A stretch of DNA of 60,000 nt, from assembly GCA_950295325.1 (NCBI GenBank), contig OX485808.1, positions 8,932,501 to 8,992,500 of the forward strand, read 5' to 3'. The stretch is from Polytrichum commune. Its lineage: Eukaryota; Streptophyta; Polytrichopsida; Polytrichales; Polytrichaceae. A program made the position numbers and the translations under genes. The notes beneath the pieces were generated by a model, which made no database searches, was not told the origin of the DNA, and was given only the letters and a program-made list of their open reading frames with translations. Shown piece by piece: positions 11,901 through 22,058 of this stretch. How positions within the stretch are numbered: the stretch's first letter is position 1; each line of letters opens with the position of its first letter.

Positions 11901-13442
11901 AATCACACTTGATTGGAGGCCTTCTGTGCCGTTTGAGTCATGCAAGTCAGAAGTGTCTCTAGGAGAAGTTGAGGTGAGAATTAATGTCAAGTACTAGAGA
12001 CACTGAGGTGGGTCATTTTTTTATTAAAAAAATTAAAAAAACTTGTGCATGTGGCAGCGATGGGAACCAGATGCTATGAGAGATCGCTATGCTCCATCAG
12101 CTGTTGAGATCCTTCGGATGGTGGATGAATCCTTGGATGCTTATTTTGCACTCCCAGTATCCCAATTCCCAGACCTCCTCCAAGAACTGGTTAACCGTCT
12201 TGATGTGGTGCTTGAAAACTATGCCAACCAAACAATTGCTCCCTGTGGTACGTGTTCTCTCAACATCATATCTGTCATTCTCATCCCGTATTGTCATGTT
12301 TGTTCATATTCTGCCATTTCCTTGTCTTTGTTTTCTTCATAATCACAAACGACTTCTGTTTATCATTGCACATATCCTGCTTTGCTGGCTTTACCTTCAT
12401 GTTCCGATTCTTTTGAAAATGCACATCAGGGTTGAAGTTTATTGCTTCAGCTGTAGTGAGATTGGGTTCCTGAAGAGTTCCCTTTTGTCTGCTGGAATGT
12501 TCTGCAGGTAGTAAAGATAAACTCATTCCACCAATCCCTCCTCTCACCCGATGCAAGACGAAGAAGTCATGGTTTGGAAAAGGGAAAGGCGAACCACGAA
12601 GTGGCAACAAGTCACGGAGCACGCAGCGAAAGATGCCTGCCTCGAATGAAGTCTACAATCTACCGCATCTCTGCGTGCGCATCAACACGCTCCACTACAT
12701 CTTATCCGAGCTCGACTTGGTTGAGAAAAAGATCCGGTTTGGCTGGCAGAAAGACCCCATGAGTAATAATGCTCCTTCACTGCATCCGACTGCGGAACCT
12801 GTGGACAGCAACCTCTACAAGGCCAGAGCGGTCATCAAAGAGGGTGTCGACAACCTCATGGAAATCGCGGCGTACAGGGTAGTCTTCTCAGACTTGAGGG
12901 ACGTTCTGTGGGACGGGTTGTACATTGGCGGGGTGGCGAATGCGAGGATCGACGTTGTGAACGAGCAGCTCGACATGCAATTAGGGATAATATCTGAGAG
13001 CTCAAATGAGCGGTTGCGGAATCGTGTGATTGGAGCGCTCATGCGGGCGTGCTTTGAGGGGTATATGTTAGTGTTGATGGCTGCAGGCACGTCCCGCGCC
13101 TTCACTGTGAGCGATGCAAACATGCTACAGGAGGATCTTCAAAGCCTGAAAGACCTCTTCAAGGCAGATGGAGAAGGTCTTCCAGGAGACAAGGTGGACC
13201 GAGAGGCGTCGTTGGCAGACGAGATCGTCTCTTTGTTTTCTCTTCCCAGTAATGAGCTCATCCAAAAGTTCATATCGGCAAATGGAAGTGTGAAAGCCGG
13301 CGCCAAGCCTACCCTTCCGCCCACAACCGGCAACTGGAGCGCCTCAGACCCAGACACATTGCTGCGCGTGCTTTGCTACCGGGCCGACGACACCGCCTCG
13401 AAATTTTTGAAGAAGAATTTCCGGTTACCAAAGAACGAGTAG
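8886..13442 (+). CDS. Plant Munc13-like (MUN/DUF810, PATROL1 family) protein, six exons
   Basis: Spliced CDS 8886-8991, 9216-9502, 10055-10924, 11359-11805, 12058-12247, 12508-13442 gives 944 aa. The family (PATROL1, At2g20010, At2g25800, At2g33420) carries MHD1 and MHD2 domains related to animal Munc13. PATROL1 itself moves the plasma-membrane H+-ATPase by exocytosis, so a cytosolic vesicle-tethering or priming role is likely. Landmarks: DDFRETAYEI at about residues 37-46, TAASRMKKALG, LVPLELL at about 140-146, TLHSCY..EIKQY near 477, QIAVEDGVDAEDGGK, REMPPFEA, ALTRC-like PPLTRC, CVRINTLHY, LWDGLYIGG and TLLRVLCYR..D before the C-terminal LPKNE. MHD1 lies at roughly 510-690 and MHD2 at about 800-910. 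All junctions are GT-AG. It looks closer to the At2g20010/At2g25800 branch than to PATROL1, and length is normal for that branch. No frame damage. Confidence 0.93.
9216..9502 (+). CDS. MUN gene exon 2
   Basis: The acceptor TTTACAG precedes AGGATGAC. With the last G of exon 1 it forms the codon for E36, giving the conserved EDDFRETAYEIMLAAC. It ends CAA|GTAGGA (Gln131), in phase 0. The lysine/arginine-rich middle (TAASRMKKALGLKS) is a family hallmark. Confidence 0.92.
9530..10020 (+). repeat. Tandem duplication inside intron 2 of the MUN gene
   Basis: The stretch 9530-9752 is repeated at 9778-10020. Shared blocks in the same order are ACCGGT, CATTC(A/T)CAATCTTTGC, AACTAGCTTAC, GATTCA(A/T)ACTAA, TTTCCTA(A)GAGCA and CTTT(T/C)ACCTGG. 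The duplicated part includes potential acceptor sites, and the real acceptor (GTCCAG|GCGAGT) lies just beyond copy 2. Confidence 0.85.
10055..10924 (+). CDS. MUN gene exon 3
   Basis: Begins after GTCCAG with GCGAGTAAG (A-S-K-R-T-E-L-M-L-V-P-L-E-L-L), which restores the family length across the junction. It codes 290 residues in phase 0 at both ends and stops at CTCAG|GTACTT after SSIRTAFAQ. This is the largest helical part of the N-terminal half. Confidence 0.93.
11359..11805 (+). CDS. MUN gene exon 4
   Basis: The acceptor GATGAGCAG precedes ATGATGGAG, and the join gives AFAQ-MMESVDTRR, as expected from relatives. It codes 149 residues, among them SPALKQWHPYAGG, TLHSCYSKEIKQY and IAVEDGVDAEDGGKG. 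It ends GTTGAGCAAGAG|GTATGT. Confidence 0.92.
11896..11973 (+). other. Possible 78-nt in-frame cassette exon in the MUN gene
   Basis: The segment is bounded by TTGTAG| and GAG|GTGAGA, has no stop, is 26 codons long and in phase 0, so inclusion would not shift the frame. Relatives I know lack an insert here: joining exon 4 directly to 12058 aligns residue for residue (E-RWEPDAMRDRYAPSAVE). It may be an alternative exon or simply a decoy. Confidence 0.3.
12058..12247 (+). CDS. MUN gene exon 5
   Basis: The acceptor GTGGCAG precedes CGATGGGAACC. It codes 63 residues (RWEPDAMRDRYAPSAVEILR and on) plus one base, and ends CCCTGTG|GTACGT. The next exon completes a glycine codon. Confidence 0.92.
12508..13442 (+). 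CDS. MUN gene exon 6 with stop
   Basis: The acceptor TTCTGCAG precedes GTAGTAAAGAT. The junction forms GSKDKLIPPIPPLTRC, which matches the conserved P.LTRC motif. The exon carries CVRINTLHY, LWDGLYIGG, the MHD2 region and the C-terminal TLLRVLCYRADD..SKFLKK motif. It ends with TAG at 13440-13442. Confidence 0.94.
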
Positions 13443-14090
13443 GCGCCAAAAGGTGACTACCTGTTTATCCCTTTCTCATCTTCCACTGCAAGAGCTGAGT
13501 CCATGGTGCAGATTGTGTTGACATATTTGAGAAAGTTATTGATGGAGCTTCCTGTTCAGCAAGCAAACACACACACACTCTACTGGTAGTGTCCCTGTGC
13601 AAATAGAGTTGTGGGCGACAGTCCGTCCCCCTGCATCAATGGCAGTCTCAGATTTTTGAAAGTTTAGGAACCCATCCCCCCCCCTTCCTTCCCCCTCCCT
13701 TGCTTTTTCCCTCGCAGACTCTGCCCTCCTTGTCCCAGCCCTTTTGTAAAGTTTTAGATGTCATTTATAGAGTGAGTGATTCAGGACATTGGATTCGATG
13801 GTGCTATACCATCATAGCGACACAGAAAATAGCTTACTTTTCATGATGTGTACATGGCCTTTTCCTAGTTACTTGAATTTATACTTCCTGCCTAAGAAGG
13901 AATAAGTTATTTGAAAACACATCAAGGGGTCTGACTCGTTTATTGCGAAATTACATGAGTCGCGATTGAAGATAGAGAGGCCTGTGTGAAATTCTCACTA
14001 TCATGTTTCGCTTGCACTTCATTATTTCACCAATCCCCAGAAGAACCAACAGGGGACACCTTAAGATAGATGTGTCTTAAATGCTTCCCA
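13443..14090 (+). other. 3' untranslated region and downstream flank of the MUN gene
   Basis: Pyrimidine-rich, with a C-rich block near 13672-13725, followed by AT-rich DNA. An AATAAG hexamer at about 13900 could be a weak polyadenylation signal. No further coding signal. Confidence 0.5.
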
Positions 14091-14129
14091 ACTGGCCCAC
14101 TTCTTCTAGGACACGCAAATCCCAGTCGA

Positions 14130-14310
14130 TTCGGTGGACACTTTCCTCAATTCTCTTTGGATCTCATATGAATATCTTCTCCATCAAGAAAGTGAAGTTT
14201 CTCATGCTCATTGAATGGTCATATAGCTCCCCCATCCCCCCCCCCCCTCAATTATGTTGACTATTGAGCCTAGAATGGTCATCATTCTTCGAGCACACAG
14301 TTCAATCTTA
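14130..14310 (-). repeat. Dispersed repeat family D1, copy 2
   Basis: Same block order as copy 1: GAATATCTTC, GAATGGTCATATAG, a C-rich tract (12 C at 14236-14247), ATGTTGACTATTGAGCCTAG, AATGGTCATCATTCTTCGAG. Confidence 0.75.
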
Positions 14311-14504
14311 GGAGTGAGCAAAAGTAACGTGTCACCTCCCTCAGATGCTTGAGAAATGGAAGGTGGGTTGCTTTTGTCTAAGCAAGCGACTTTCTTTTAA
14401 AAGGCCCTCTCTTTGTGCAGACTTGCAGCGCTCCCAAGTTTAATGGCCTGGGAATACCTTGCTTTTGTCATGTCATGGATCCTTTGTTAACTTGTCTCCT
14501 TGTG

Positions 14505-14760
14505 CTGCCATCCCAACTTACTTTTAGTTCATCCATTGCCCAAGTATTGTAACCAAGTTTGGTATATATGTTATTCAACATCCCGACACTTCTGTAATAA
14601 AATATCATCATAAATGATTGGAAATTGGATGAAAAAAACACTTTGTAAGTGACAGAAAATGCAACATTGTAGACCTATGATGCCCCAAATGATTTACAAG
14701 AGAATGACAAAAAAATGTTAGACTTACATTTAGTGTTGGTGACACTAGATACAACATGTG
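14505..14760. repeat. Dispersed repeat, copy of 4600-4845
   Basis: Same order and orientation of blocks as at 4.6 kb, ending in CATTTAGTGTTGGTGACACTA. Confidence 0.75.
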
Positions 14761-15160
14761 GTGTAGTGCACCATCTAAAGTGTTTAGTGTCACGTACACT
14801 ATTTACAAAGGGCCCAAACTAGATGCCTAGGTGTCTCAAAGTGCCACATCCACTGATTGCCAATATGATACGATTTGTCAACATAATCAATTTTTGAAGT
14901 GAAAGATTATTACTTCGTGACACTTAACATTGGAGATCGGATACTTGATATAATAGTTTTACATATTAGTATGCAAGCGGAAGGTATTCTTGAGCATATC
15001 AACAAGTGTCATTTATGTACAATTTTAGTCAATGTCCAGATGATTGTGTAACATAGGCATACACCTCATAACTCATGCCAAGATATTTAGTAAGTGCGCT
15101 TGAGCACCAACCGTCATGAGTGTGACAACACTAAGCATTAAAATTAGTGTCACACTTGTC

Positions 15161-15295
15161 ACACTAATGGTATAGTGTCACACTAGCGTTAAGTTTGGTG
15201 TTGTCACACTAATGGTTTAGTGTCACACTAGCGTTAAGTTTGGTGTTGTCACACTAATGGTTTAGTGTCACACTAGCGTTGTTTAGTATTATCAA
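15161..15295. repeat. 45-bp tandem repeat, about 3 copies
   Basis: The unit contains CACTAATGGT, TTAGTGTCACACTAGCGTTA and AGTTTGGTGTTGTCA. Copies are nearly identical, and the unit has internal dyad symmetry (AGTGTCACACT). Confidence 0.9.
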
Positions 15296-15299
15296 GCAT

Positions 15300-17150
15300 T
15301 GTTCCTTTGAGTACAAGTGACATAAAATACCATATGGCATTAAATGCAATGTTTAGTGTAGTGCTAATGTTCAAGTTTCAACCGGGTACCCAACAAACGA
15401 TAAGGTAGGTTTGAGATGACACTGTTCAATTTCAGTCTATGAAGAACACATGTTGATGATAGAGTTATTTGTAAAGTAAAGCAGAGGAAACCATGGGATC
15501 TAACCCAAAACCTTGAGTTTATGAGAATTTACACAAAGTTTAACCCAAGTTTTCTTAATGGTTGAATTACTATACACAAAGAATGGTGTTGGGCTATTAA
15601 AACCAACTTTTTAGATTGTCCTACTAGGATGGATGGGCCAAGATAGCTTTGCATAGGCCAATCTGGGATTCAAGATAATGGGTCCTATGTGCATACCCTA
15701 TTTTAGATCCTAAAATTCTCTCAAAGTTTGAGAGGTGAAAAGAGGAGGTCCAAAATTTGCACCCAACTTTCAAAATAGGTTCCAATGGACGACAAACTAA
15801 CAAGCTCTTGATAGAAAGTTTTCTCAAAGAAGAATCAAATCCAAAGCTTCATCCCCCTTTGAGGGACTTTACAACATCCAAAGTCTCTATTCTCAAATCT
15901 AGTGTTGGGTCCATGAACACAACTCACCATCTAAGTAATATTATAAAACCTTGGTTCAACTCAGGATTGTGGAAATCTCGGTAGCATTTTTTATGGGATT
16001 CTCAATCTAGAATCTTTCTACCACAATGAAGAGATTTCATTGTAGAATTAAGAGCTACTAAAGTACATAATCCAAAATTCACACTAAGCTAAACATGCCC
16101 AAATCAATCATCCATCATCCATCATCCATGACAATATTTGTTCACTTATTCATAAGAAGTGTCATCCGAAGAATTACCATAGTGACATTAAATACCATAT
16201 GCCACTAAATATCATGTTTAGTTTATTTACGAGGAACTCACACTCAAGATATTGGAGATAATATTGTGGGTGCACAATTTGTATGAATCCACGTTAAATA
16301 ACATCAGAGGTCCAAAGAAACAAATGATATAATCTCCTTCAAATCTTGCATGTATTCCACAAACAAGCAACACATCTTGTAGAGCTTCTTGTGCTCATTC
16401 TAAAAACACCAAGACTGTCTCCTAGCTCTTAGTCATCTGGTCTCATTGACCATACGAAAATCAACTTCATATACCTTCAAGGAATACATCCATGCTGATT
16501 TTTAATGTATTCTTTTTTTGATTCTTGGACTTAAGAAGTGGTATTCTTCTCTTTGGAGTTGCATTCTCAATTGCTTTGAATTGATAACTTAACTTGAACT
16601 AAAAGTGAAAGAATGAGAACATAGTGGTTGGTTGAAGATTCAAGTGTCACTAATGTTACACACTATTTTCATAGGTGAAGATGTATAATGTGGACCACAC
16701 TATAGGAATGCAATGGGTGATTCACACTATACATATGCCCACAATATGTATACCCCTATACCAAATAACTATACCTAGAACCAACACTATGGTTCTCATA
16801 TGCCTCAATAAGCACAATTTTGGTGCATGGTAAGGGCTTCATTTTATGTGTTGGTTTCAGGTATGCCTACCTTACCATTGTGGTAACATAGTTGTCATAT
16901 GACATTATATTGTGGGTCAACACGCAATTAGGAGTGTTTGGCTTGAATTTTTTCATGTATGTGTTTTGCTTTTGTTCATGGTGTGTCAGTCCATGGCTTC
17001 ATACTTGTCATCGCGTCCATTTTAAAGGTTAGCCCTCTATCCTAACTATAACATAGTGAGTTCCATCCAATTCTACTAAATAATGAACTTGCTTTAGTCG
17101 ACCCTACCTTGAGGTATAAGCTAGTCAATCCCTTGCACTTATACGACCTC
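15300..17150. other. Intergenic, decayed repeat DNA
   Basis: A 75-codon frame at 15757-15984 and its antisense neighbour look like remains of transposon coding DNA, but I recognise no domain. The segment 16320-16650 is a dispersed repeat also found at 47290-47590: both contain CACCAAGA(C/T)TGT and end in AAAGTGAAAGAATGAGAACATAG-like sequence (split AAGTGAAAGAATGAGAACAT). Confidence 0.5.
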
Positions 17151-17154
17151 ATGG

Positions 17155-17275
17155 CTAAAAAGAAAGAAATAACGCCCATATTATATACTGGCATGAATGT
17201 GAGCATGTTTACCGAATATTGATCACAATAGTTCATGATGCAACATGGGGTGTTATGCCTCCTTTAGGAGGTGGG
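17155..17275 (-). mobile_element. SINE-like 120-bp repeat, copy A
   Basis: Matches the short element at 34378-34497. Shared blocks include ATAACGCCCATATTATATAC-like, GGCATGAATG, ACTGATCA-like and GGTGTTATGCCTC. In minus orientation it has a T/C-rich tail. Target duplication not visible in this copy. Confidence 0.6.
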
Positions 17276-17379
17276 TTCTAGTAATGCATTAGTAACCTAG
17301 GGCCTTATGAGGGTGGGACAGGGGTTTGTTTGTTTTCTAGTGTCCTTTTGTTTAGGACTAGGTAAGTGAGATATTTGAT

Positions 17380-18600
17380 GGCTATCTAGTGTATATTCTT
17401 CATGAGGGTCTTGATGTTGGATTTTGGAATTTTGAGGTTGGTCAATTTATTTATGGAGTATTCGTGTATGGCTCCTCTTACTCCGGCTGTGATGGTGATG
17501 AGGGGGTTGATTTTCCATCCATTGTTTTGTATGGTATTGATTAGTGGGTCATATTTGGTGTGCTTATGTGAGAGGGGTTGTTCAGGGAATCTATCATGGT
17601 AGTATGTGAATTCAATAAATTGGCATGTGTGAGTGTGGGAGGGTGTCATGGGTGTTTGTGTTTGGTTTGGGGCTCCGAGTATGCATAGGATATCTGGTCT
17701 TAGTTTGGCTTGACATTGGCAAGTTGTTTGTGAGCATATGCATTTAAGGAGCCATTATGGGATTGTTTGTTCAAGTGTTGTGTTGTTGGTTTTGCCTGCG
17801 TTGGTTAGTGTGTAGAACCGTGTGTTTATGTTGGCTTGTAATGTGTGGGCGATAAGGTGTACCGCTTTGTTGTGTCTTGCAATGCTTAGACTTTTTAGGT
17901 ATGGATGTTCGCATGTTGATAAAAGGTGGGGCCATGTGTCTCTATCATTGTTGTGACACATTGTGCAATTGGGGTTTGGGTGTGCGAGGGGCCAGAATAT
18001 ATTTTTCCTATGATTACCCATGTATTGTGCATATTTTTATTTTAATGTTTGTGTGAGCTGGGCATCTATCATGCTTTCATCTTTCCATAAATACTTGGAG
18101 GGTATTTGATTTATTTGGTTTTTTGATAGCCATTTGTCTACGTATGGGAATTTATTTTTGGATGTAGCAATTTCACGGGTGCTATGTTCTTTTATTATAA
18201 ATGTGTGGAGATTACGTATGGCTCCATCATGTGTGGTTGTTGGGCAGTTTGCTAGCCAGTAGGGGGTAGCGTGGGCTATGTGTATGTGGGGTGTAGTGGA
18301 TGGTTTTTCTTTAAGTATACCCTCATTGGCTAGTGTGTCGGCTATTTTATTTCTATTAATGCAGGTGTGTGCGTGTACTTTGTGTATGTAAATTGTGTAT
18401 GGGGTCTAATAAATCTAATGTATAATTGTTGCTATGAGATTTATCTGGGTGGTGTTGTTGTATTGTTGGGTGTTGTATGTGGTTGTTGATTAGAAATATG
18501 CTATTAAGGTCGTCGGTGAATATGTATGTGTCTATTTGGGCATGGCTACCTTTAACCACCACATACATAGTGGATTTATGAGTTAAGCTTAAAGAGAAAG
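17380..18600 (-). pseudogene. 3' part of a decayed LINE-type retrotransposon (RNase H plus Cys/His C-terminus)
   Basis: Read on the minus strand, three pieces line up. First, an RNase H-like segment with TYIFTDDLNSIFLINNHIQ and, after a frameshift near 18365, NRNKIADTLANEG, whose D would be the last catalytic acidic residue. Second, a linker with an in-frame TAA near 18040. Third, a Cys/His motif CTMCHNNDRDTWPHLLSTC (C-x2-C...H-x4-C) followed by IARHNKAVHLIAHTL. A C-terminal region carries FIEFTYYHDRFPEQPL and NPLITITAGVRGAIHEYS. This architecture is typical of the end of a non-LTR retrotransposon polyprotein. Reverse transcriptase and endonuclease parts are absent, so it is a 5'-truncated dead copy. 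Confidence 0.75.
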
Positions 18601-18629
18601 ACCATTCCTAACTCAACTCTTACCTCAAT

Positions 18630-19090
18630 ACCTCAATACCAGTGATAGACATATCAAATTGAGGCCAACTTGATAGCCCCTCCAACCTCAATATAGAGCT
18701 TTCTATTCAACCTGGGAGGGACTATTTAACCTAACTTGAATCCTATTGAGGTTTTGAATTTGGACTGAAGTTGGGGTGGAAATGCCTCCAATCTCAACCT
18801 ATATTGTCAAATGGTATTGAGATATTGGATTATTGAGGTCTGGGTGGAGGTCAAAGTGGAAGTGTGGCTCTTTCCCAACCCATATCATCATATGATATTG
18901 AAATATTAAGATTGGGTTGAAGTTGGGGTTGAAATGTCTCCAATCTCAACCTATATTGTCATCCAATATTGAGATATTGGACTACCACAATCGGGATTGA
19001 GGTTGGGGGTGGAAATATGGCCCTTCCTCAACCCACGATGCCATCCGGTATTGAGGTATGGAAGTTGGGTTGAGGTCCGGGTGGCCTTGC
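18630..19090. repeat. Degenerate tandem repeat of ~65-85 bp
   Basis: Four to five copies share CCAATCTCAACCTATATTGT, ATTGAGATATTGGA and GGTTG(G)GGTGGAAAT. Period and sequence vary widely between copies. Confidence 0.7.
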
Positions 19091-19499
19091 TTTAAGCCGC
19101 GTTATCATATGCAATTTTGTGCATTAAGCGTTTTGTCCTTGGCCTTAGTGAGTTGCATTACATGGCGAGTTTATTAGTTGCTCTTGCTTTGAGCTTAACA
19201 ACCTTGAAGAGAAAATAACCTCTAGGCTATCTTTTAGTTGTTACATAGTCACCTTGCCACAATAGTTGCTCATAAGGCATTATCTATTCTAAAACTAGAG
19301 AAAGTGCTTCTTTTGTCAAAATACATCGGTACCAATTTGATGGCGCAAGGGTTAGATGTGTTAATGTGTTTGATGTGTTAATGTGTAGCAATGTATATTT
19401 ACACGACATAATTGAAATGCTCCATATCCCTAATACCAAAGGTGGTTTCTAGGTTTATGAAAAAACCTTCAGGACATCAAGGTAGACATGCTTAAATCG

Positions 19500-19790
19500 A
19501 ACACAACAAAGATTTTGGACACATGTATTCAAGTGGAAGATCATTAGATGTGGATCTAAGAATGGCACCGAAAAGACATGTGGCTTAAAAAGATTGGTTT
19601 AAAAGAGATCGGACTATATGCTCAATATATGCTAACCATTCTAGGTTCAGTAGTCAACATGATAGCAACAACCACTTCATAAGCACAAAGATCTCCATTT
19701 CGATGATGAATAAGATGTTCAGGTGAGCCCCAAAGATCTTCCAAGGCAAATGACTAATCACTTTTTGTGTTCCTATCTAATCTACTTTGG
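19500..19790 (+). repeat. Dispersed repeat family D1, copy 3
   Basis: Opposite orientation to copies 1 and 2: GCTAACCATTCTAGGTTCAG, TAGTCAACATGATAG, GATGATGAATAAGATGTTCA. Ends undefined. Confidence 0.7.
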
Positions 19791-21557
19791 TTGCCTTTCA
19801 CATTTTGACGGCAAACTCAACAAGGTTTGAGCTGTGAAGATTTCAAACCCCTCCAAAGGTTTGAAGGGGTCGTTGCTTTTAAACCACTTGAAAAATGTTC
19901 TGACAATGTTTAGTTCAAACAAGAACTTGAGTGCAATTTTTTACAAAACCACATTAGGAGCAAATTAATTTGAACATTTACAGCAATTATGCATCATTTG
20001 TGTCCATGTCAAACACAGCATGAGAAAAGCACCTTCTCAAGAAAGGTAGAGCTTGCTAAAACCATAACCTCACCCAAAATCGATACCCTAAAATCTTGCA
20101 TTGCAAGTACATATTGATTTTGAGAATGTACATATTGATTTTAAATATCAGGCTCCGGTGTTGGTTTTGGGTCATCTACCAAACCCACTTTGAACCTTAG
20201 AAATTTCACATCTGGTATTCAGAAAAGACATATGAATTCGATCCCCATGTCGATTGCTAACAGATCAGTTAAGAGTTTTATTCATCTGACAAATAGATTG
20301 CATACTCAGGCACTTGGAAGTAACGGTTTTAGCTCCATCCACCTTATCAGGAAATCTCACCCACCCACAAATCCACATGAACAATGAATGTTACAGAAAA
20401 GAACTTGCATTCATGTAACTCACTCGTTATTCAGCAGCTAAACCAAATCTTAAGCGCAACTATGATGGACCAGAATGACATAGTATACCATTTACCACAG
20501 CAATGAAAAGAATCACAAGAAGAAATGATTGATTACAAAACCGAAATATTAGGGGGGGAGTTATTCCAACTACCTGTCTGTCTCGTCAAGTATATATAGA
20601 ACGGATAATATAGCAGTCATGAACCTGCACACGTCCCCAATTGCTGGGGATGTGCAACAGCGGCCACCAAGAATAGTGTTTCAAAGACTTTCATAACAGG
20701 AATCATAGCTTACATAAATAGGAGTGAGTAAAAAAAGACATAAAATCTGTAGACATGTCCAGAAATATTAGCAAAAAATGCTCTAGAGCGACTTTGCAAG
20801 GCTGTTGCAGGCTTTTATTTGGTGTTTCCACGTCATACCAGAAATCCAGAATCTGAGTTACCAAAATAGGATAGATGAACAAGGCATTTCCTCTGAGAGT
20901 CATTTTCCTACTGAATGGTTTAATGGCAACGTTTCTCAATAGGTATATGAGATACTTACATTGTAGCCGAGGAAAACCCGGCAAACTCTAAGACTTCTTG
21001 AAAAACAGGCCTGTATGTAAATAAGCTGGAAAAGTTCTGCAATTCAAAACTCTGGAATACCAGCAGGGTTTTGTTTTAGTCATCTGGGATCATGCAAATA
21101 TTGACCAAGCACGTCTACTGAAATTTGCACTCCTTTCCCAAAGAATGGTCCAATTTGTTGGGAACATTCGAAACCATACCCATGTCACCAGATATGTTCA
21201 AACTATGATCCATACAATGAATTGAGTAACAAATGGAGATTGAGGAATGGGTTTACACAAACACAAACACTTGCCAGCAGATTGCAATTGGGGTGCTTGA
21301 TACATTAGTCTACACCTTGTCTTTTACCATGTAGCATGTCCACAAAATACAGCAACTAGACTCAGACTTCTACTAGAGGTAAAAGGTAATAGAGAAAGAG
21401 GGGGAGCTTTACAGAAGCAGTTATGACCTCGTTCCAGAGTGATCCAACAGCAACCTTTTTATGTACAGTCGCTTCGTGCAAGAAGAAAAAACTTGGTGTT
21501 GTTGTGCGCTCCTTCTTGCCATGTGCCAGAGAAACAGGGAAACTTTTCACCCACAGT
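19790..21557. other. Intergenic and probable 3' UTR side of the phosphatase gene
   Basis: No gene recognised. Part of this, nearest 21557, should be the 3' UTR of the minus-strand phosphatase gene. The 93-codon minus frame at 20703-20984 has no recognisable features. Confidence 0.5.
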
Positions 21558-22058
21558 TCATCCGTTCACCATGCCTGATTGACATACTGTGAGGTTCAAA
21601 CCGGAAAAATCAAGTCGCCCTGAACACGATGAGGGCACCGCTAAAGATGTACATGTGATAACATCACTTGAGGACAGCCGGTTCACGGCTATGTTTCCTG
21701 CCAAGACTCCACCTTCGGCCTGGCAGCGTAGCCACACACAGGAAAGCCGTTCCCAAGCAGCAGACGCTCGGGCTGCAGCAATGAACCGTACCCTGTAGAC
21801 CATTCCCAGCTCATTCCAGATTTCATTGCCAACAAGCCCTGCATCCTCAATGCCTCCATAGCCAGCCAAGTCGGAGCTGTTAACAAGGACTGGTGGGTCC
21901 TCCATAGAGCTGAACATTGTTGAGTCATCAACTGCACAAGGGGTGGACGCTGGGGTGGTCGTGGTTGATAAGGTAAGAAGAGATGATGATAGGTTTAGCA
22001 GTGGTAGAGATTGGGACATGGTAGTACCCTGTATTCGGCTACTGTACTCCTGGACAGC
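21558..22058 (-). CDS. PTPMT1: Phosphatase exon 6 with stop
   Basis: 166 codons plus stop after acceptor TTTGCAG. It begins AVQEYSSRI, passes through a Ser/Thr-rich linker, and ends in the plant-type C-terminal extension (GLVGNEIWNELGMVYRVR) before the stop at 21558-21560. Confidence 0.93.
   Translation of the reverse strand, partial: AVQEYSSRIQGTTMSQSLPLLNLSSSLLTLSTTTTPASTPCAVDDSTMFSSMEDPPVLVNSSDLAGYGGIEDAGLVGNEIWNELGMVYRVRFIAAARASAAWERLSCVWLRCQAEGGVLAGNIAVNRLSSSDVITCTSLAVPSSCSGRLDFSGLNLTVCQSGMVNG

Noticed and set aside
15757-15984. 75-codon frame as a gene
   Set aside because: It lies in repeat-rich DNA with a similarly long antisense frame and no splice partner; more likely a transposon remnant.
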